Shown piece after piece: positions 18,971-28,624 of a stretch of DNA of 64,000 nucleotides (position 1 is its first letter; every line of letters starts with the position of its first letter). The position numbers and the translations under genes were made by a program. Source of the DNA: Candidatus Hydrogenosomobacter endosymbioticus (GTDB lineage: Bacteria > Pseudomonadota > Alphaproteobacteria > Holosporales > GW7); NCBI RefSeq assembly GCF_021654655.1, contig NZ_AP025225.1, forward strand, positions 248,001 to 312,000, in the 5' to 3' direction. A model generated the notes under the pieces. That model ran no database searches, was not told the origin of the DNA, and saw nothing but the letters and a program-made list of their open reading frames with translations.

Positions 18971-21070
18971 ATGTTGTTTTTTGAATACCTTTATAAGGTT
19001 TGCTCTATCGCATATAACCTCTTTTATAAAATGCTGTCAGAGCGGCCCATGTTTATTCCTTTGTATATAGCGTCTGCAGTATTTATAATTCTCAACAAAT
19101 TTTTCAATAGAAAATTCCAGATCGCGTTTAAATTTGCAGATAGTCTGATTGAAAAACTAACAAATACATTATCGTTCAAAACACCTTCTTGTAGCATTTT
19201 CACAAATAGTTCTATTTTTATTTCTTTGGTATTGTGGTGTTTTATTTGCATATTAGTATTTTTAACGTCGTTTTCATTTTTCTTTAATTTTGACATCGCT
19301 GATGAGGCGCTTCACTTGTATTGCTTGGCTCATGGTGGGATGGCAACTAAAACTCCTTTATTTCTAAGCATGTTTTACATACCATTTCATTATATCGGTG
19401 AAGTATTTGGTCATTTACTTATTGGGTATAGGTTTTTGTCGCTTACCATAACGGTAATGCTACCTGTTATTTTGTGCAAAGTTCTGCGCAAAACAGTAAA
19501 TTCTATGGGAATTGGGAACATTATAGCCGGGCGAGAAATAATATTTACTCAATACTTCATATTGCTATCGTTTTTTAACTATAGCTATAGTTTAAAAAAT
19601 TTTTCATATTACACAACTGCCGTTATCTCTTCTATTGTTTGCGTTATAGCCTTGTGCCTAGTTTCGACAGCACATAGGACGAGTTCCGCGCTATTTTCTT
19701 CAACGCTGCTGTCAAGCGCGATTTTTCTGGCAATGTTATCAAGGCCTCAGCAAGGTTTGGCTATGCTTTTGTTTGCCATCGGATTTTCAGTGCTATTATA
19801 TTCATATACAAAAAATAGAATTTATTTATATATCTTAGCTTTTACAATATCTTTTTTGTCGCTATATTTTGCGGCCTTTTGGCTTTTATACAAAGACGTT
19901 GCGATAGGATGCTTTAGGTTATATAAAATAGCAGCTACAGGGTTTTATAGCAACCTTTTACTTAGATATTTATGCTCTGCAAAAAATTTAACTATAAAAT
20001 ACTTTCATTTATTTTTTATAGCTTCGTTATGGGCTGCGTCTACCGCATCAGAAAGAATTCGATATAAAAATCTTGCCTCAGTGGCCGCCGCCGCATCATT
20101 TTTAGTTATAGTCTATGAGGCTTTCAGAATAGTTTGTTTTGAGCCAGCCTCAATGGCATGCGTAGAAACAAATTGGCTATATTTCGTATTATGCATATGT
20201 GCTGGATTGCTGTATATATCACGAGCAACAGAAAAAAAACCGGCAGCAGCTTTCGTCATAGTCTGCGTTTCTGTTTCTGTTATTTCATCTCTCGGCTCAT
20301 ACTGTAACATGTTTTATATATCTTCGCTAACAATGCCTATATTAGCCTCTCCAGCCATACTTCTACTATTTGACGTTACCAAAGGACTAAAAAAACACCT
20401 TTTTTCATCGATATCTGTTGGAGCAATTACATTTGTATCTCTGTTCTATGCAATACTTGAAAAACAAGTCATCCATTTTTGCGGAAATGGTCCGTTCATG
20501 AATCAGACAGATTTCACAAAAAGCAAATATCTTCAGTTTATAAGAGTAGAAAAAAATTTTGCCTACCCGATAGATAGAATTATACATGAGCTTAACGTAA
20601 TTGGGTTTGATTTTGAATATGACAGAATCTTCGCATACCCTTATCTTGCCGGAATCGTGTGCGCGTCCGGGGCAAAGGCTTTCGGCTGCGTATGGAATAT
20701 GGCCGAGATAAACATCACATCAGCAAAAACAGCTCCTGAAATAGTAGAATACAAAAATATATCCCATTTAAATGCAGAATATCTCAGGCTCTCAGCGCAC
20801 AAAGATAGCTGCATTCGAAATGTGTATATTATGGTTGGAGAAAAAAGCGGAGAAAACATAGCAAAAAAAATAGAAAATATGTTTTTCGAAAGATTGCAAG
20901 TCTCCAAAGAGCTCGAGGAATTGAAAACCGCACTGCTACCAACTACCGAAACGCACAAGAAATACATTTGCGAAATATACACTCACAATCCAGATTCCGG
21001 CTTCAAAGATGCTCGCCCTAGAAAATTGTACCTCATAGGCCCTTACAAACTGAGAAAGCCGCATTCTTAA
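18971..21070 (+). CDS. Polytopic membrane protein, possibly a GT-C type glycosyltransferase
   Basis: Not recognised with certainty. The 699-residue protein has roughly ten or more hydrophobic helices over its first 520 residues and a soluble C-terminal region of about 180 residues. After the first large helix comes DIADEALHLYCLAHGG, acidic residues in the first extracytoplasmic loop as in GT-C enzymes (ArnT/PMT/GT83 type), which use polyprenyl-phosphate sugars. Together with the size and topology this suggests sugar transfer in the periplasm, but it is inference only. The ATG at 18971 follows GAGAG closely. It is AT-rich, Phe- and Ile-rich, and convergent with another orphan membrane protein. 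Confidence 0.65.
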   Translation: MLFFEYLYKVCSIAYNLFYKMLSERPMFIPLYIASAVFIILNKFFNRKFQIAFKFADSLIEKLTNTLSFKTPSCSIFTNSSIFISLVLWCFICILVFLTSFSFFFNFDIADEALHLYCLAHGGMATKTPLFLSMFYIPFHYIGEVFGHLLIGYRFLSLTITVMLPVILCKVLRKTVNSMGIGNIIAGREIIFTQYFILLSFFNYSYSLKNFSYYTTAVISSIVCVIALCLVSTAHRTSSALFSSTLLSSAIFLAMLSRPQQGLAMLLFAIGFSVLLYSYTKNRIYLYILAFTISFLSLYFAAFWLLYKDVAIGCFRLYKIAATGFYSNLLLRYLCSAKNLTIKYFHLFFIASLWAASTASERIRYKNLASVAAAASFLVIVYEAFRIVCFEPASMACVETNWLYFVLCICAGLLYISRATEKKPAAAFVIVCVSVSVISSLGSYCNMFYISSLTMPILASPAILLLFDVTKGLKKHLFSSISVGAITFVSLFYAILEKQVIHFCGNGPFMNQTDFTKSKYLQFIRVEKNFAYPIDRIIHELNVIGFDFEYDRIFAYPYLAGIVCASGAKAFGCVWNMAEINITSAKTAPEIVEYKNISHLNAEYLRLSAHKDSCIRNVYIMVGEKSGENIAKKIENMFFERLQVSKELEELKTALLPTTETHKKYICEIYTHNPDSGFKDARPRKLYLIGPYKLRKPHS

Positions 21071-21110
21071 ACTTAAAAATAAAAAGCTTTAGGATTAAAA
21101 ACGAAAAAGA

Positions 21111-22040
21111 CTAAGCTGTCTTCGCTTCAGCCGCCATTTTCCCTTTCCCTTTCTTCCTCAGCATTTTTCTTTCAACTTTCATAAAAGCCCTTGAGAATAC
21201 ATCCATCAGAAAAAATAAAGCAATTAAGCTAAGAAGTGTAAAAACTTGCCCATTTTTACGCGCCCCATCCTCTATACCAACAGCTTTTCCTATAACAAAT
21301 GCAATAAGCTGCTCGGATTTGTCTCTATAATTAGTTTCAGTGAGATTTTTTTTATCATTCATATGAACAAGAAGTCCATATTTTGTGTTTATTATCGGGC
21401 TACGCAAATCTTTCGAATTTCCATACTCTATTTTGTGCGCATTATAGTAGTTCATGAAAAGAGAGCTTTTCGATATGGACTCTTTTACAAAACTTACCGT
21501 ACCTAAAGATGTTATAACAAAAAATAAAAGACCGAGCATCAGCAAAACGTGTGCAAAAGTAAATCTCACCACATGCCTATAGTTAAATGGAGCGTTTTCG
21601 TCTAACGCATCAATTACCAACCTTTTATTAATAAAGAGCCACAACAGATACAGAGCACATATAATGGTCATACAAATACTAATAGCGTACACCGACTGCA
21701 GCATCAAATTTTTTCTTTCATACTGAGCTATTTTCAAAATATCACTGTTTTCCTGCTCGCGAATTCTGCTTATCTCTTCATCTTTTTTCGCTGAAACATA
21801 CTCGAACTGCGAAATGTTCGTCTTTTTTTTCCACAGTTTATACGATATATTGTCCTGAAAGCACCCAACTTCTGCGCCGGTTTTTTCTGAAAGAGAGCGT
21901 ACATAAACAACAGGGTTGTTAAAACCTTGTATACCGCTGGAAAAATTTACAATTTCAAACAATAACTTTGAAAATATAATCATCGCGGCAATAGCAAAAT
22001 ATGTGCTTGTGACTGTTTTCAACTTAAAGTTTAGAAGCAT
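21111..22040 (-). CDS. Orphan membrane protein with four predicted helices
   Basis: I do not recognise this 309-residue protein. Hydrophobic segments lie near residues 12-30, 116-137, 163-185 and 268-288. The first and second are separated by about 85 hydrophilic residues that may fold in the periplasm. The C terminus is very basic (MLRKKGKGKMAAEAKTA). No catalytic motif is visible. It ends about 40 bases from the stop of the convergent putative glycosyltransferase and is 166 bases from the SH3 protein upstream on the same strand. The ATG at 22040 has no clear ribosome binding site. Confidence 0.65.
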   Translation of the reverse strand: MLLNFKLKTVTSTYFAIAAMIIFSKLLFEIVNFSSGIQGFNNPVVYVRSLSEKTGAEVGCFQDNISYKLWKKKTNISQFEYVSAKKDEEISRIREQENSDILKIAQYERKNLMLQSVYAISICMTIICALYLLWLFINKRLVIDALDENAPFNYRHVVRFTFAHVLLMLGLLFFVITSLGTVSFVKESISKSSLFMNYYNAHKIEYGNSKDLRSPIINTKYGLLVHMNDKKNLTETNYRDKSEQLIAFVIGKAVGIEDGARKNGQVFTLLSLIALFFLMDVFSRAFMKVERKMLRKKGKGKMAAEAKTA

Positions 22041-22206
22041 CGCAGCGAACAGGTAACGTTATGCCGTGCCAGAAATGCTACTTCTAACAGATAAACTTTA
22101 GGTTAAGATCTGGCAACATATTACGACCAAACATCGACACACAATCGATCAAAAAACCATCTTCATTTACGCTCGCAAAGCATCAGCAAAACACCATAAG
22201 CATTAA

Positions 22207-22719
22207 TTATTGATAGTCATCCCCAGAAAAATCCGCTCCTCCCCAGCAGTCACTTTTTTCTATCCAACCGCTGTATTTTTTGTCTTGAGTAGACACATAG
22301 CACCTTCCGTTAGTTATTTTATATATCCTGCATATAACACCTTTTTTTAGTATGGCGACAGTTCTACCTGTTCCGTCCGGCCTGCTGTTCATGTGGCTTT
22401 CTTCAGACGTAACTACTACCGTTTTTTTATTGCTAAGAAAATTTTTGTTTACCCATCCGCACGTGCCATAGCTGTCACGAATATAAGCCCAGTTCGAAAA
22501 CTCTCTGATAACAAGAACAGGTAAACCAAACCTTTTATATATCCACTCTATAGGATTTTCATACCCAGGCCCCGACCTCCAATTCACTTCATTAGACCTG
22601 AGCGAACGATATTTCTGAGACGAAACTTGCGTGGCTGCCTCGCAAATAGCGCAGCAAAAACCAATGGCATAAACAAAAACCTGGAAAATACAATAATTTT
22701 TCCTAATAATATCTATCAT
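22207..22719 (-). CDS. Exported SH3-domain protein
   Basis: The 170-residue protein has an N-terminal signal sequence (hydrophobic to about residue 27) followed by a pair of bacterial SH3-like folds. The first repeat has the alphaproteobacterial pattern NEVNWRSGPGYENPIEWIYKRFGLPV, then NWAYIRDSYGTCGWVNKNFL. A second, weaker copy begins at SHMNSRPDGTGR. Such proteins are thought to bind cell-wall peptides, but the exact role is not known. I start at the ATG at 22719, with AAGGG nine bases upstream; a TTG at 22725 is the alternative. It lies 30 bases downstream of the aspS stop... that is, directly after aspS in the same orientation (aspS ends at 22755), so the two are likely cotranscribed. Confidence 0.82.
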   Translation of the reverse strand: MIDIIRKNYCIFQVFVYAIGFCCAICEAATQVSSQKYRSLRSNEVNWRSGPGYENPIEWIYKRFGLPVLVIREFSNWAYIRDSYGTCGWVNKNFLSNKKTVVVTSEESHMNSRPDGTGRTVAILKKGVICRIYKITNGRCYVSTQDKKYSGWIEKSDCWGGADFSGDDYQ

Positions 22720-22754
22720 AAACAACGCCCTTAAATATCTATTTCAGATCTATT

Positions 22755-24602
22755 TCAGCGAACCACACGTATATGCAATTCTTTTAAGCTATCAGCAGAC
22801 ACAGCAGATGGCGCATCCATCATCAAGTCTCGAACCTGCTGACTGAACGGGAACGCGATTACCTCTCTTAAATTTTTAGCTCCAGAAAGTAACATGATCA
22901 TCCTATCAATACCTGGAGCAAGTCCTCCATGAGGAGGGGCGCCATAATGAAACGCCCTGATCATTCCTCCGAACTGCTCGTCCACATGATCCTTACCATA
23001 CCCCGCAATTTCAAACGCTTTGTACATTATCTCTGGCACATGATTTCTTATAGCACCGCTGGAAAGCTCGATTCCGTTGCACACAATATCGTATTGATAT
23101 GCCTTTATACTTAAAGGGTCTTCTGAACAAAGCGCGTCCATTCCGCCCTGAGGCATAGAAAACGGGTTGTGAGAAAATATCACCGCTCCGGAATCTTTGT
23201 CTCGCTCATACATTGGAAAGTCCACGATCCAACACAGCTCAAAAGAGCCATCACGAACCAGTCCCAAAGTTTCTCCCAAGTGTATACGCATTTTCCCAGA
23301 GATTGATTCTGCCAAGCTTTTTTCGTCCGCTATAAATAAAACTCTGTCGCCAACGCCAAGATCAAGAGTTGAAAAAATATTGCCCCTATGTCGTTCATTC
23401 AAAAACTTTGCTATAGGGCCAGAAAATGACGCTTCGTCGCTCACATCTAGAGCTTCAACAGTCACATATCCAATCCCCTTAGCTTTCTCGCGCTCTGCCC
23501 ACTGCGCCAAAGATCGGAAAAAGCTCTTTTGTAGAGAGTTTTTTTGCCAAATATCAGCTTTGATAACCAAAGCTCTCACAACACCACCGCCAGAAATTGC
23601 TCCAGAAAATGGGGGGCATGGGTTACTAGAAAATTCCTCTGTGAGGTCTCGGATAACAAGCGGGTTACGCAGGTCAGGCTTGTCGCACCCATACAGCAGC
23701 ATCGCATCTTCATATGTTATTTTTGGAAAAGGTATATTTGTGACGCTAGCCCCTCCACCAAACTCACAAAACACAGAGCGCAAAACTGGCTCAATCACTT
23801 CAAATATCTCACTTTGAGTTGCAAACGCCATCTCTATGTCCAACTGATAAAACTCTCCAGGAGACCTATCTGCCCTCGGGTCTTCGTCACGAAAGCATGG
23901 CGCTATCTGAAAATACCTATCAAAACCAGACACCATAAGAAGCTGTTTAAATTGCTGAGGAGATTGAGGAAGCGCGTAAAACTCACCGGGATATAACCTG
24001 CTTGGGACTAAATAATCGCGCGCTCCCTCAGGACTCTGCTTAGTCAGAATCGGCGTATGAAATTCTAGAAATCCCTGCTCTATCATTCGCATGCGCAAAA
24101 AATTCACAACTTGGCTGCGCAAAACTATATTTTTGTGAAGCTTTTCTCTTCTGAGATCTAAAAATCTATACTTTAACCTGGTTTCTTCTGGAAACTCTTT
24201 TCCAGAGTTGACGTTCATCGGAAGTGGCCCCGCCATAGACAAAACGTCAATCGATTCTACGACAACCTCAATCCCCCCTGTAGATATTTTTTCATTCACA
24301 GTCTCTGGAGAGCGCTTTGCAACGACGCCGTCAACTTTTATGACACTCTCTAGCGACACTTTTTGTGCATCAATAAAGCGCGAACACGAGGAGTAGAAAA
24401 CGCATTGAGTCACTCCATAGTGGTCCCTCAAGTCGATAAACAATATCTGCCCAAGATCGCGGACCCTATGCACCCATCCTGAAAGACGAACCTTGCAGCC
24501 AACTTCGTCTTCCGATAGCTGCGCGCATGTGTGAGTTCTGTATGAACTTATCGATGCAATCTCCGCAGATCCAGAACAGTTTTTATGACAACTAAACGAC
24601 AC
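22755..24602 (-). CDS. aspS: Aspartyl-tRNA synthetase (bacterial type)
   Basis: Charges tRNA-Asp, and in many alphaproteobacteria also tRNA-Asn. The 615-residue class II enzyme has an N-terminal anticodon-binding OB fold (VRLSGWVHRVRDLGQILFIDLRD). The catalytic core has FLEFHTPILTKQSPEGARDYLVPSR and FQIAPCFRDEDPRADRSPGEFYQLDIEM, the GAD insertion domain follows, and motif 3 is GLAPGIDRMIMLL. The start is a GTG at 24602 behind GGAGG, which gives about 20 residues more than usual before the conserved YRTHTCAQL. Specificity (discriminating or not) cannot be decided from sequence reading alone, since no gat genes are in view. Confidence 0.95.
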   Translation of the reverse strand: MSFSCHKNCSGSAEIASISSYRTHTCAQLSEDEVGCKVRLSGWVHRVRDLGQILFIDLRDHYGVTQCVFYSSCSRFIDAQKVSLESVIKVDGVVAKRSPETVNEKISTGGIEVVVESIDVLSMAGPLPMNVNSGKEFPEETRLKYRFLDLRREKLHKNIVLRSQVVNFLRMRMIEQGFLEFHTPILTKQSPEGARDYLVPSRLYPGEFYALPQSPQQFKQLLMVSGFDRYFQIAPCFRDEDPRADRSPGEFYQLDIEMAFATQSEIFEVIEPVLRSVFCEFGGGASVTNIPFPKITYEDAMLLYGCDKPDLRNPLVIRDLTEEFSSNPCPPFSGAISGGGVVRALVIKADIWQKNSLQKSFFRSLAQWAEREKAKGIGYVTVEALDVSDEASFSGPIAKFLNERHRGNIFSTLDLGVGDRVLFIADEKSLAESISGKMRIHLGETLGLVRDGSFELCWIVDFPMYERDKDSGAVIFSHNPFSMPQGGMDALCSEDPLSIKAYQYDIVCNGIELSSGAIRNHVPEIMYKAFEIAGYGKDHVDEQFGGMIRAFHYGAPPHGGLAPGIDRMIMLLSGAKNLREVIAFPFSQQVRDLMMDAPSAVSADSLKELHIRVVR

Positions 24603-24744
24603 CTTCCCTCCTCATTAGCACGCAGAACCACCACAGCAAGAAAGATTCTATACGAAATCGCTGGTCTAAAACAGTATTTTCAGAAAATGCCAGCCCGAGA
24701 TGAGCCGGCCCAAGTAGCCTCTCAAACTACCACGACACCTTAAC

Positions 24745-24800
24745 ACACCACACATAAACCACGAACAACGGCATCTGCATAAAGCGAAAGATCCACGTCT
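24745..24800 (-). pseudogene. Possible short hpf-like fragment downstream of bamA
   Basis: The minus-strand reading here gives LSLYADAVVRGLC, close to the LSLYAEDAVRDLC near the start of the hpf gene at 27.5-28.1 kb. The two loci share the 17-base word TCTGCATAAAGCGAAAG (plus strand, here ending near 24790). It could be a duplication scar or coincidence. Confidence 0.3.
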
Positions 24801-24809
24801 CCAAAGATA

Positions 24810-27152
24810 CTAGAAGTCCTGCCCCCACAACAACATAAAATTACGCCTATCATCTTGCTTTTTATATACAAGAGCACGAGAGAACATCGCTCCAAGCTTA
24901 CCAAGAGGAGTATTAAATAGAACACCACCACCAAAAGATATCCTATTATAAAATTTGTCATTTATAACCCATGTTCTTTTCATATAGTGATGTCGTTCCC
25001 TCGCATACCTAACCTCTCCAGCCATTCCAGAATTCCAAAGAGAACCAGATTGAATATACACTATTCCTTTTACTGGGATCTCCCTAGGAAGCCCAAGAGG
25101 AAAGTATAATTTCAATGCCGCAGAATAAAACTGCCTACCACCAAGAAAATCGCCTGTAACCCTGTCCTTAGGTCCTATCCCATTCTCGTCAAACCCACCA
25201 AACGGTATGCTGCCGCCTCCCATATTAAACAAATCGACGAACCTTATATATCCTAGACTTCCGATAACACCATATTTGCTTTCGCATCTAATAACCCAAT
25301 CCTGCCTCTCGTCGAGAGAGAAATACTTAGAGGCAGAAAATATATTAGATAAATACCTGACGCTTCCGCCAACTCCAGCGAGCTCATTCTCAACCTTAAG
25401 AAAATAGCCACCAACAGGATCTCCAGCAGAACGAACTGTCTTATCGTAAATAAGATCATGGCTCACTGATGACACGTAATTGGTAGCTCTTTTAAGTTGC
25501 ATAAATGGAGAAGACCATCCATCCCTAAGCCTGGTTTTATCCCTTTTAATTCTATATCCGAACACTTGCGCCATGTTTTTGTTTATCTGGTAACCAACGC
25601 GCGTCCCTACTCCAGAGCTCAGCTGCCTATACCCGCCTTCTTTGCCGAAAGTACCCCTTGTATCTCCTCTATAACTGCTGTGAAAAATGTCAACACCGCC
25701 AGCCAGTTTTCTGCCAAACAATCTCGGGTTCGTATACCCTGCATTAAGGCCAAAGCTTCTCTTAGAAAAGTTCGTATCCAAATTCAGAACATGCCCCTTG
25801 CCAAGGAAATTCCTCTCAGTTATTCCAGCCCGACCAATTGGACCTTCAAACGTAGAGTATCCAGCTCCAAACACAATATCACCCGTTGACTTTTCTTTAA
25901 CTATAACATTAAGGTCCTTCTGCGAACTGTTTGGGGTCGGAACTTCCTCTATCTTTACAGACTCGAAGTAATCAAGATCGGCAAGATTTTTCTCAGACTC
26001 TGATATTTTAGCGCTACACAGAGAGTCACCACTCGCCACATCTAGCTCTCTCATTATCACAGTGCTTTCAGTCCCAAAATTCCCCCTCACTTTAACGCTT
26101 CTCACATATTTTTCAGGAGCTTTTTTTATAACAAAAGTAACTCCAACCAACCGGTTTTTCTCGTCTTTGTTTGGAACAGGTACAACATCTACAAACGGGT
26201 GCCCCTCATCATTCAGTGTCTTAGAAATCAAATCAGACACACTCTGAACTTCTCTATGACAAAACCAATCCCCTTCTTGCCAAGCAATACACTCTAAAAC
26301 CCTATCACTCACACGAACTCCGCTAGCTTCAGAAACTACTTTCGTTTTACCAAAACGATATCTTTCTCCCTCGGTCATCGCAAATGTGATATGAAAGTCT
26401 CCAGTATCCTGCGCCATCTCCGATAGAACAGAAGAAATGTTAAAGTCCACATAGCCAGCATCTAGGTATTTCTGCCGCAACAGCTCTCCATCATATTTCA
26501 TCCTAGCGCTATCATACGTGTCGTCATTGCTAAAAAACCTATACCAGCGATATTCTTTGGTAGAAATAGAATCCAGAAGAACATTGTCGCTAAATTTTTT
26601 ATTACCAACAAACACTATAGACCGCACAAATACCTTCTTCCCTTCGTTTATCTTAAACACAAGGTCGACTCTTCCATCCCTGTTAATCACCTCTGCACAA
26701 ACTACAGTAGAAGACATCCCTTTCGCAGCGTAAAGAGACCTTATGCGGTGAACTGCCTCTTTAATTTTTGCCGGAGAAAACGGCTCTCTTGGAAATACTT
26801 TTGCTGCTTTTTGAAGATCCTCGTCTTCTATATTCTCGTTCCCTTCAAACACTATCCTGTTAAATATCTTATTTTCCACAACATTAACAGAAAGAGTATC
26901 CCCGCTCACAACCATCTTAACGTCAGAAAAAATCCCGGTAGCGAAAAGCTTTTTTAGATACTCATCTAAATCTTCCTGCGTATACTTCATGTCTTTGCTG
27001 CGCTCAAAATTGTCGACAATCACGCTAGAATCAGCCCTTTTATTTCCACTAACCTTTACGTCACGAATCAAAAACGTCTGAGCACTAGCGCACACAGACG
27101 TCAATAAACCAACAAAAAACGCAAACGCCGCAACAAACCTGAAAAAATTCAC
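24810..27152 (-). CDS. bamA: Outer-membrane protein assembly factor BamA
   Basis: Core of the BAM complex that folds beta-barrel proteins into the outer membrane. The 780-residue protein has a signal peptide (about 1-25) and five POTRA-like repeats; the first reads IRDVKVSGNKRADSSVI. A C-terminal Omp85 barrel from about residue 420 ends in Phe, as expected of outer-membrane barrels. An oddity lies in the conserved L6 loop motif, usually (V/L)RGF followed by GIGPRD. Here FGGF (651-654) precedes ENGIGPKD, so the nearly invariant Arg is replaced by Gly. The start is a GTG at 27152 with only a weak GGGCG upstream. The usual rseP-bamA-skp-lpxD order is not kept. Confidence 0.95.
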   Translation of the reverse strand: MNFFRFVAAFAFFVGLLTSVCASAQTFLIRDVKVSGNKRADSSVIVDNFERSKDMKYTQEDLDEYLKKLFATGIFSDVKMVVSGDTLSVNVVENKIFNRIVFEGNENIEDEDLQKAAKVFPREPFSPAKIKEAVHRIRSLYAAKGMSSTVVCAEVINRDGRVDLVFKINEGKKVFVRSIVFVGNKKFSDNVLLDSISTKEYRWYRFFSNDDTYDSARMKYDGELLRQKYLDAGYVDFNISSVLSEMAQDTGDFHITFAMTEGERYRFGKTKVVSEASGVRVSDRVLECIAWQEGDWFCHREVQSVSDLISKTLNDEGHPFVDVVPVPNKDEKNRLVGVTFVIKKAPEKYVRSVKVRGNFGTESTVIMRELDVASGDSLCSAKISESEKNLADLDYFESVKIEEVPTPNSSQKDLNVIVKEKSTGDIVFGAGYSTFEGPIGRAGITERNFLGKGHVLNLDTNFSKRSFGLNAGYTNPRLFGRKLAGGVDIFHSSYRGDTRGTFGKEGGYRQLSSGVGTRVGYQINKNMAQVFGYRIKRDKTRLRDGWSSPFMQLKRATNYVSSVSHDLIYDKTVRSAGDPVGGYFLKVENELAGVGGSVRYLSNIFSASKYFSLDERQDWVIRCESKYGVIGSLGYIRFVDLFNMGGGSIPFGGFDENGIGPKDRVTGDFLGGRQFYSAALKLYFPLGLPREIPVKGIVYIQSGSLWNSGMAGEVRYARERHHYMKRTWVINDKFYNRISFGGGVLFNTPLGKLGAMFSRALVYKKQDDRRNFMLLWGQDF

Positions 27153-27460
27153 AAAACGCCCAGACGCAAAAAACTAAAAACCCGTTAAAGGGTACTAAAA
27201 AGCTCTTAAAAATTCAATGCCTACCACCAGAAAACGCTATAAATTTCTTTAACAAAATTTTTGCTCTGGCCTTTCTTGTCAAAACGCAACTGCCAGTCCA
27301 AAAAACAAAACTGTATAGCTCCGCATGGCTGGAACTATATTTGCAGAATTTTCCCCGCAAAGCAGCCTAGCTACACATTTCCTCGTCTCGCATAATGACA
27401 AAGCCGCCTCATACAACCAGCTAAACAAGACGTGACAACTTCCTCTCTCCTAAAGGCCGA
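27153..27460. other. Intergenic region between bamA and hpf, no gene seen
   Basis: About 308 bases with no convincing ORF on either strand, no clear terminator after hpf and no recognised RNA. It presumably contains the bamA promoter on the minus strand, but no confident -35/-10 pair was found. Confidence 0.5.
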
Positions 27461-28057
27461 TCACGCAGACTGCACGGTTAGCGTAGGGTCAACCCATCCG
27501 ATTGTACCGTCACCTCTCTTGTGAAGAACATTAACAGCCCCCGTAGACTTGTTTCTGAATATTAGCGCAGAACCACCCTCAAGCTCCATTGTAGCAATAG
27601 CCTCTGAAACAGTCATCTCGCTAAAAGACTCAACCATTTCCGCAACAATAGGCGGAGTATCAGCATCCTCAAAAGCATCTGCACTAATTGGAATAACCTT
27701 GGTAACAGCATCTATCTTTCCAGACTGCCGCTCGCTTTTCTTTCCATGGGCTATTATACGCTTCTTATATTTACTAAGATTTTTTCTCAATTTATGAAAA
27801 GCGCTGTCAAAAGCGAAATAAAGCGCCTCACCCTCAGCGTGCGCCTTTATATACGCCTTTTTACCAATTTTCAAAGAAATTTCGCAAACGCTTGCATAAA
27901 AAGGCTTAGAAAAAGTAACAACGCTCTCTACTGGCGCTATACCATACGTTGCGCAGAGATCCCGAACAGCATCTTCTGCATAAAGCGAAAGCGAAGCTCC
28001 GACAGACACCTCATGCCTAACAATCTGCACACTTACAACTCCGTCGCGATTATCCAT
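27461..28057 (-). CDS. hpf: Ribosome hibernation promoting factor, long form
   Basis: Binds the 30S decoding region and, in its long form, dimerises ribosomes to 100S particles in stationary phase. The 198-residue protein has the N-terminal S30AE domain (about 8-110, with AEDAVRDLCATYG and the basic KLRKNLSKYKKRI helix). A flexible Asp-rich linker leads to the C-terminal dimerisation domain (about 140-195: MTVSEAIATMELEGGSALIFRNKSTGAVNVLHKRGDG). That second domain defines the long form. The ATG at 28057 has a very strong AGGGAGG ribosome binding site. It is isolated from rpoN and ptsN, its frequent neighbours. Confidence 0.93.
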   Translation of the reverse strand: MDNRDGVVSVQIVRHEVSVGASLSLYAEDAVRDLCATYGIAPVESVVTFSKPFYASVCEISLKIGKKAYIKAHAEGEALYFAFDSAFHKLRKNLSKYKKRIIAHGKKSERQSGKIDAVTKVIPISADAFEDADTPPIVAEMVESFSEMTVSEAIATMELEGGSALIFRNKSTGAVNVLHKRGDGTIGWVDPTLTVQSA

Positions 28058-28135
28058 GGCCCCCTCCCTTTTTTATAATAGTTTCCAGCAGTATGTTATG
28101 TCCCCCGCAGCATATTTTTCGTCACGCCTGCAGGC

Positions 28136-28624
28136 TCACTCTGACCTGTCATCATGATGAGAATCGCCGCCTGCGCGAACAACGCTTATATTAATATCGA
28201 CGACAACATCTGGGTGAAGCTCAATCGAAACAACATGCTCCCCAAGACTCTTTACCGGCGAATCTAAAATAACGCTTCCTTTTTTGACAGGAGCTCCGCG
28301 CTCTTCGAGGAAATTCGCAACGTCAGACGCAGAAACAGACCCATACAAATGGCCTGCCTCGCTCACCTCTTTCTCTATCACAAGAGGACCTATTTCTCTA
28401 AGCATCTCAGCCACTTCTTCTGCAGCGGCTCTCTTAGCAGAGTCCGCCTCAAGCCAAGCTTTTTTTTCGGAATCCCGTCTTTTAAGATTATCATCCGTAG
28501 CCAACATAGCTCTCTTCTTGCCGCACAAATAATTCCTAAAAAACCCACGCCTAACAGACACCACGTCGCCAACTACACCAAGATTCCTGATAGACTCTAA
28601 CAAAATAACTCTAGTCGTTCCCAT
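28136..28624 (-). CDS. rplI: Large-subunit ribosomal protein L9
   Basis: Binds 23S rRNA at the base of the L1 stalk and limits frameshifting. The N-terminal domain begins [29 protein letters not shown], and the long helix (about 45-75) and C-terminal domain (HLYGSVSASDVANFLEE) follow. I take the ATG at 28624 because AAGGG stands six bases upstream; a GTG at 28639 in the same frame would add five residues. The start overlaps the end of the preceding membrane-protein gene by 14 bases, so translation is probably coupled. The C-terminal tail is His/Asp-rich. Confidence 0.96.
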   Translation of the reverse strand: MGTTRVILLESIRNLGVVGDVVSVRRGFFRNYLCGKKRAMLATDDNLKRRDSEKKAWLEADSAKRAAAEEVAEMLREIGPLVIEKEVSEAGHLYGSVSASDVANFLEERGAPVKKGSVILDSPVKSLGEHVVSIELHPDVVVDINISVVRAGGDSHHDDRSE

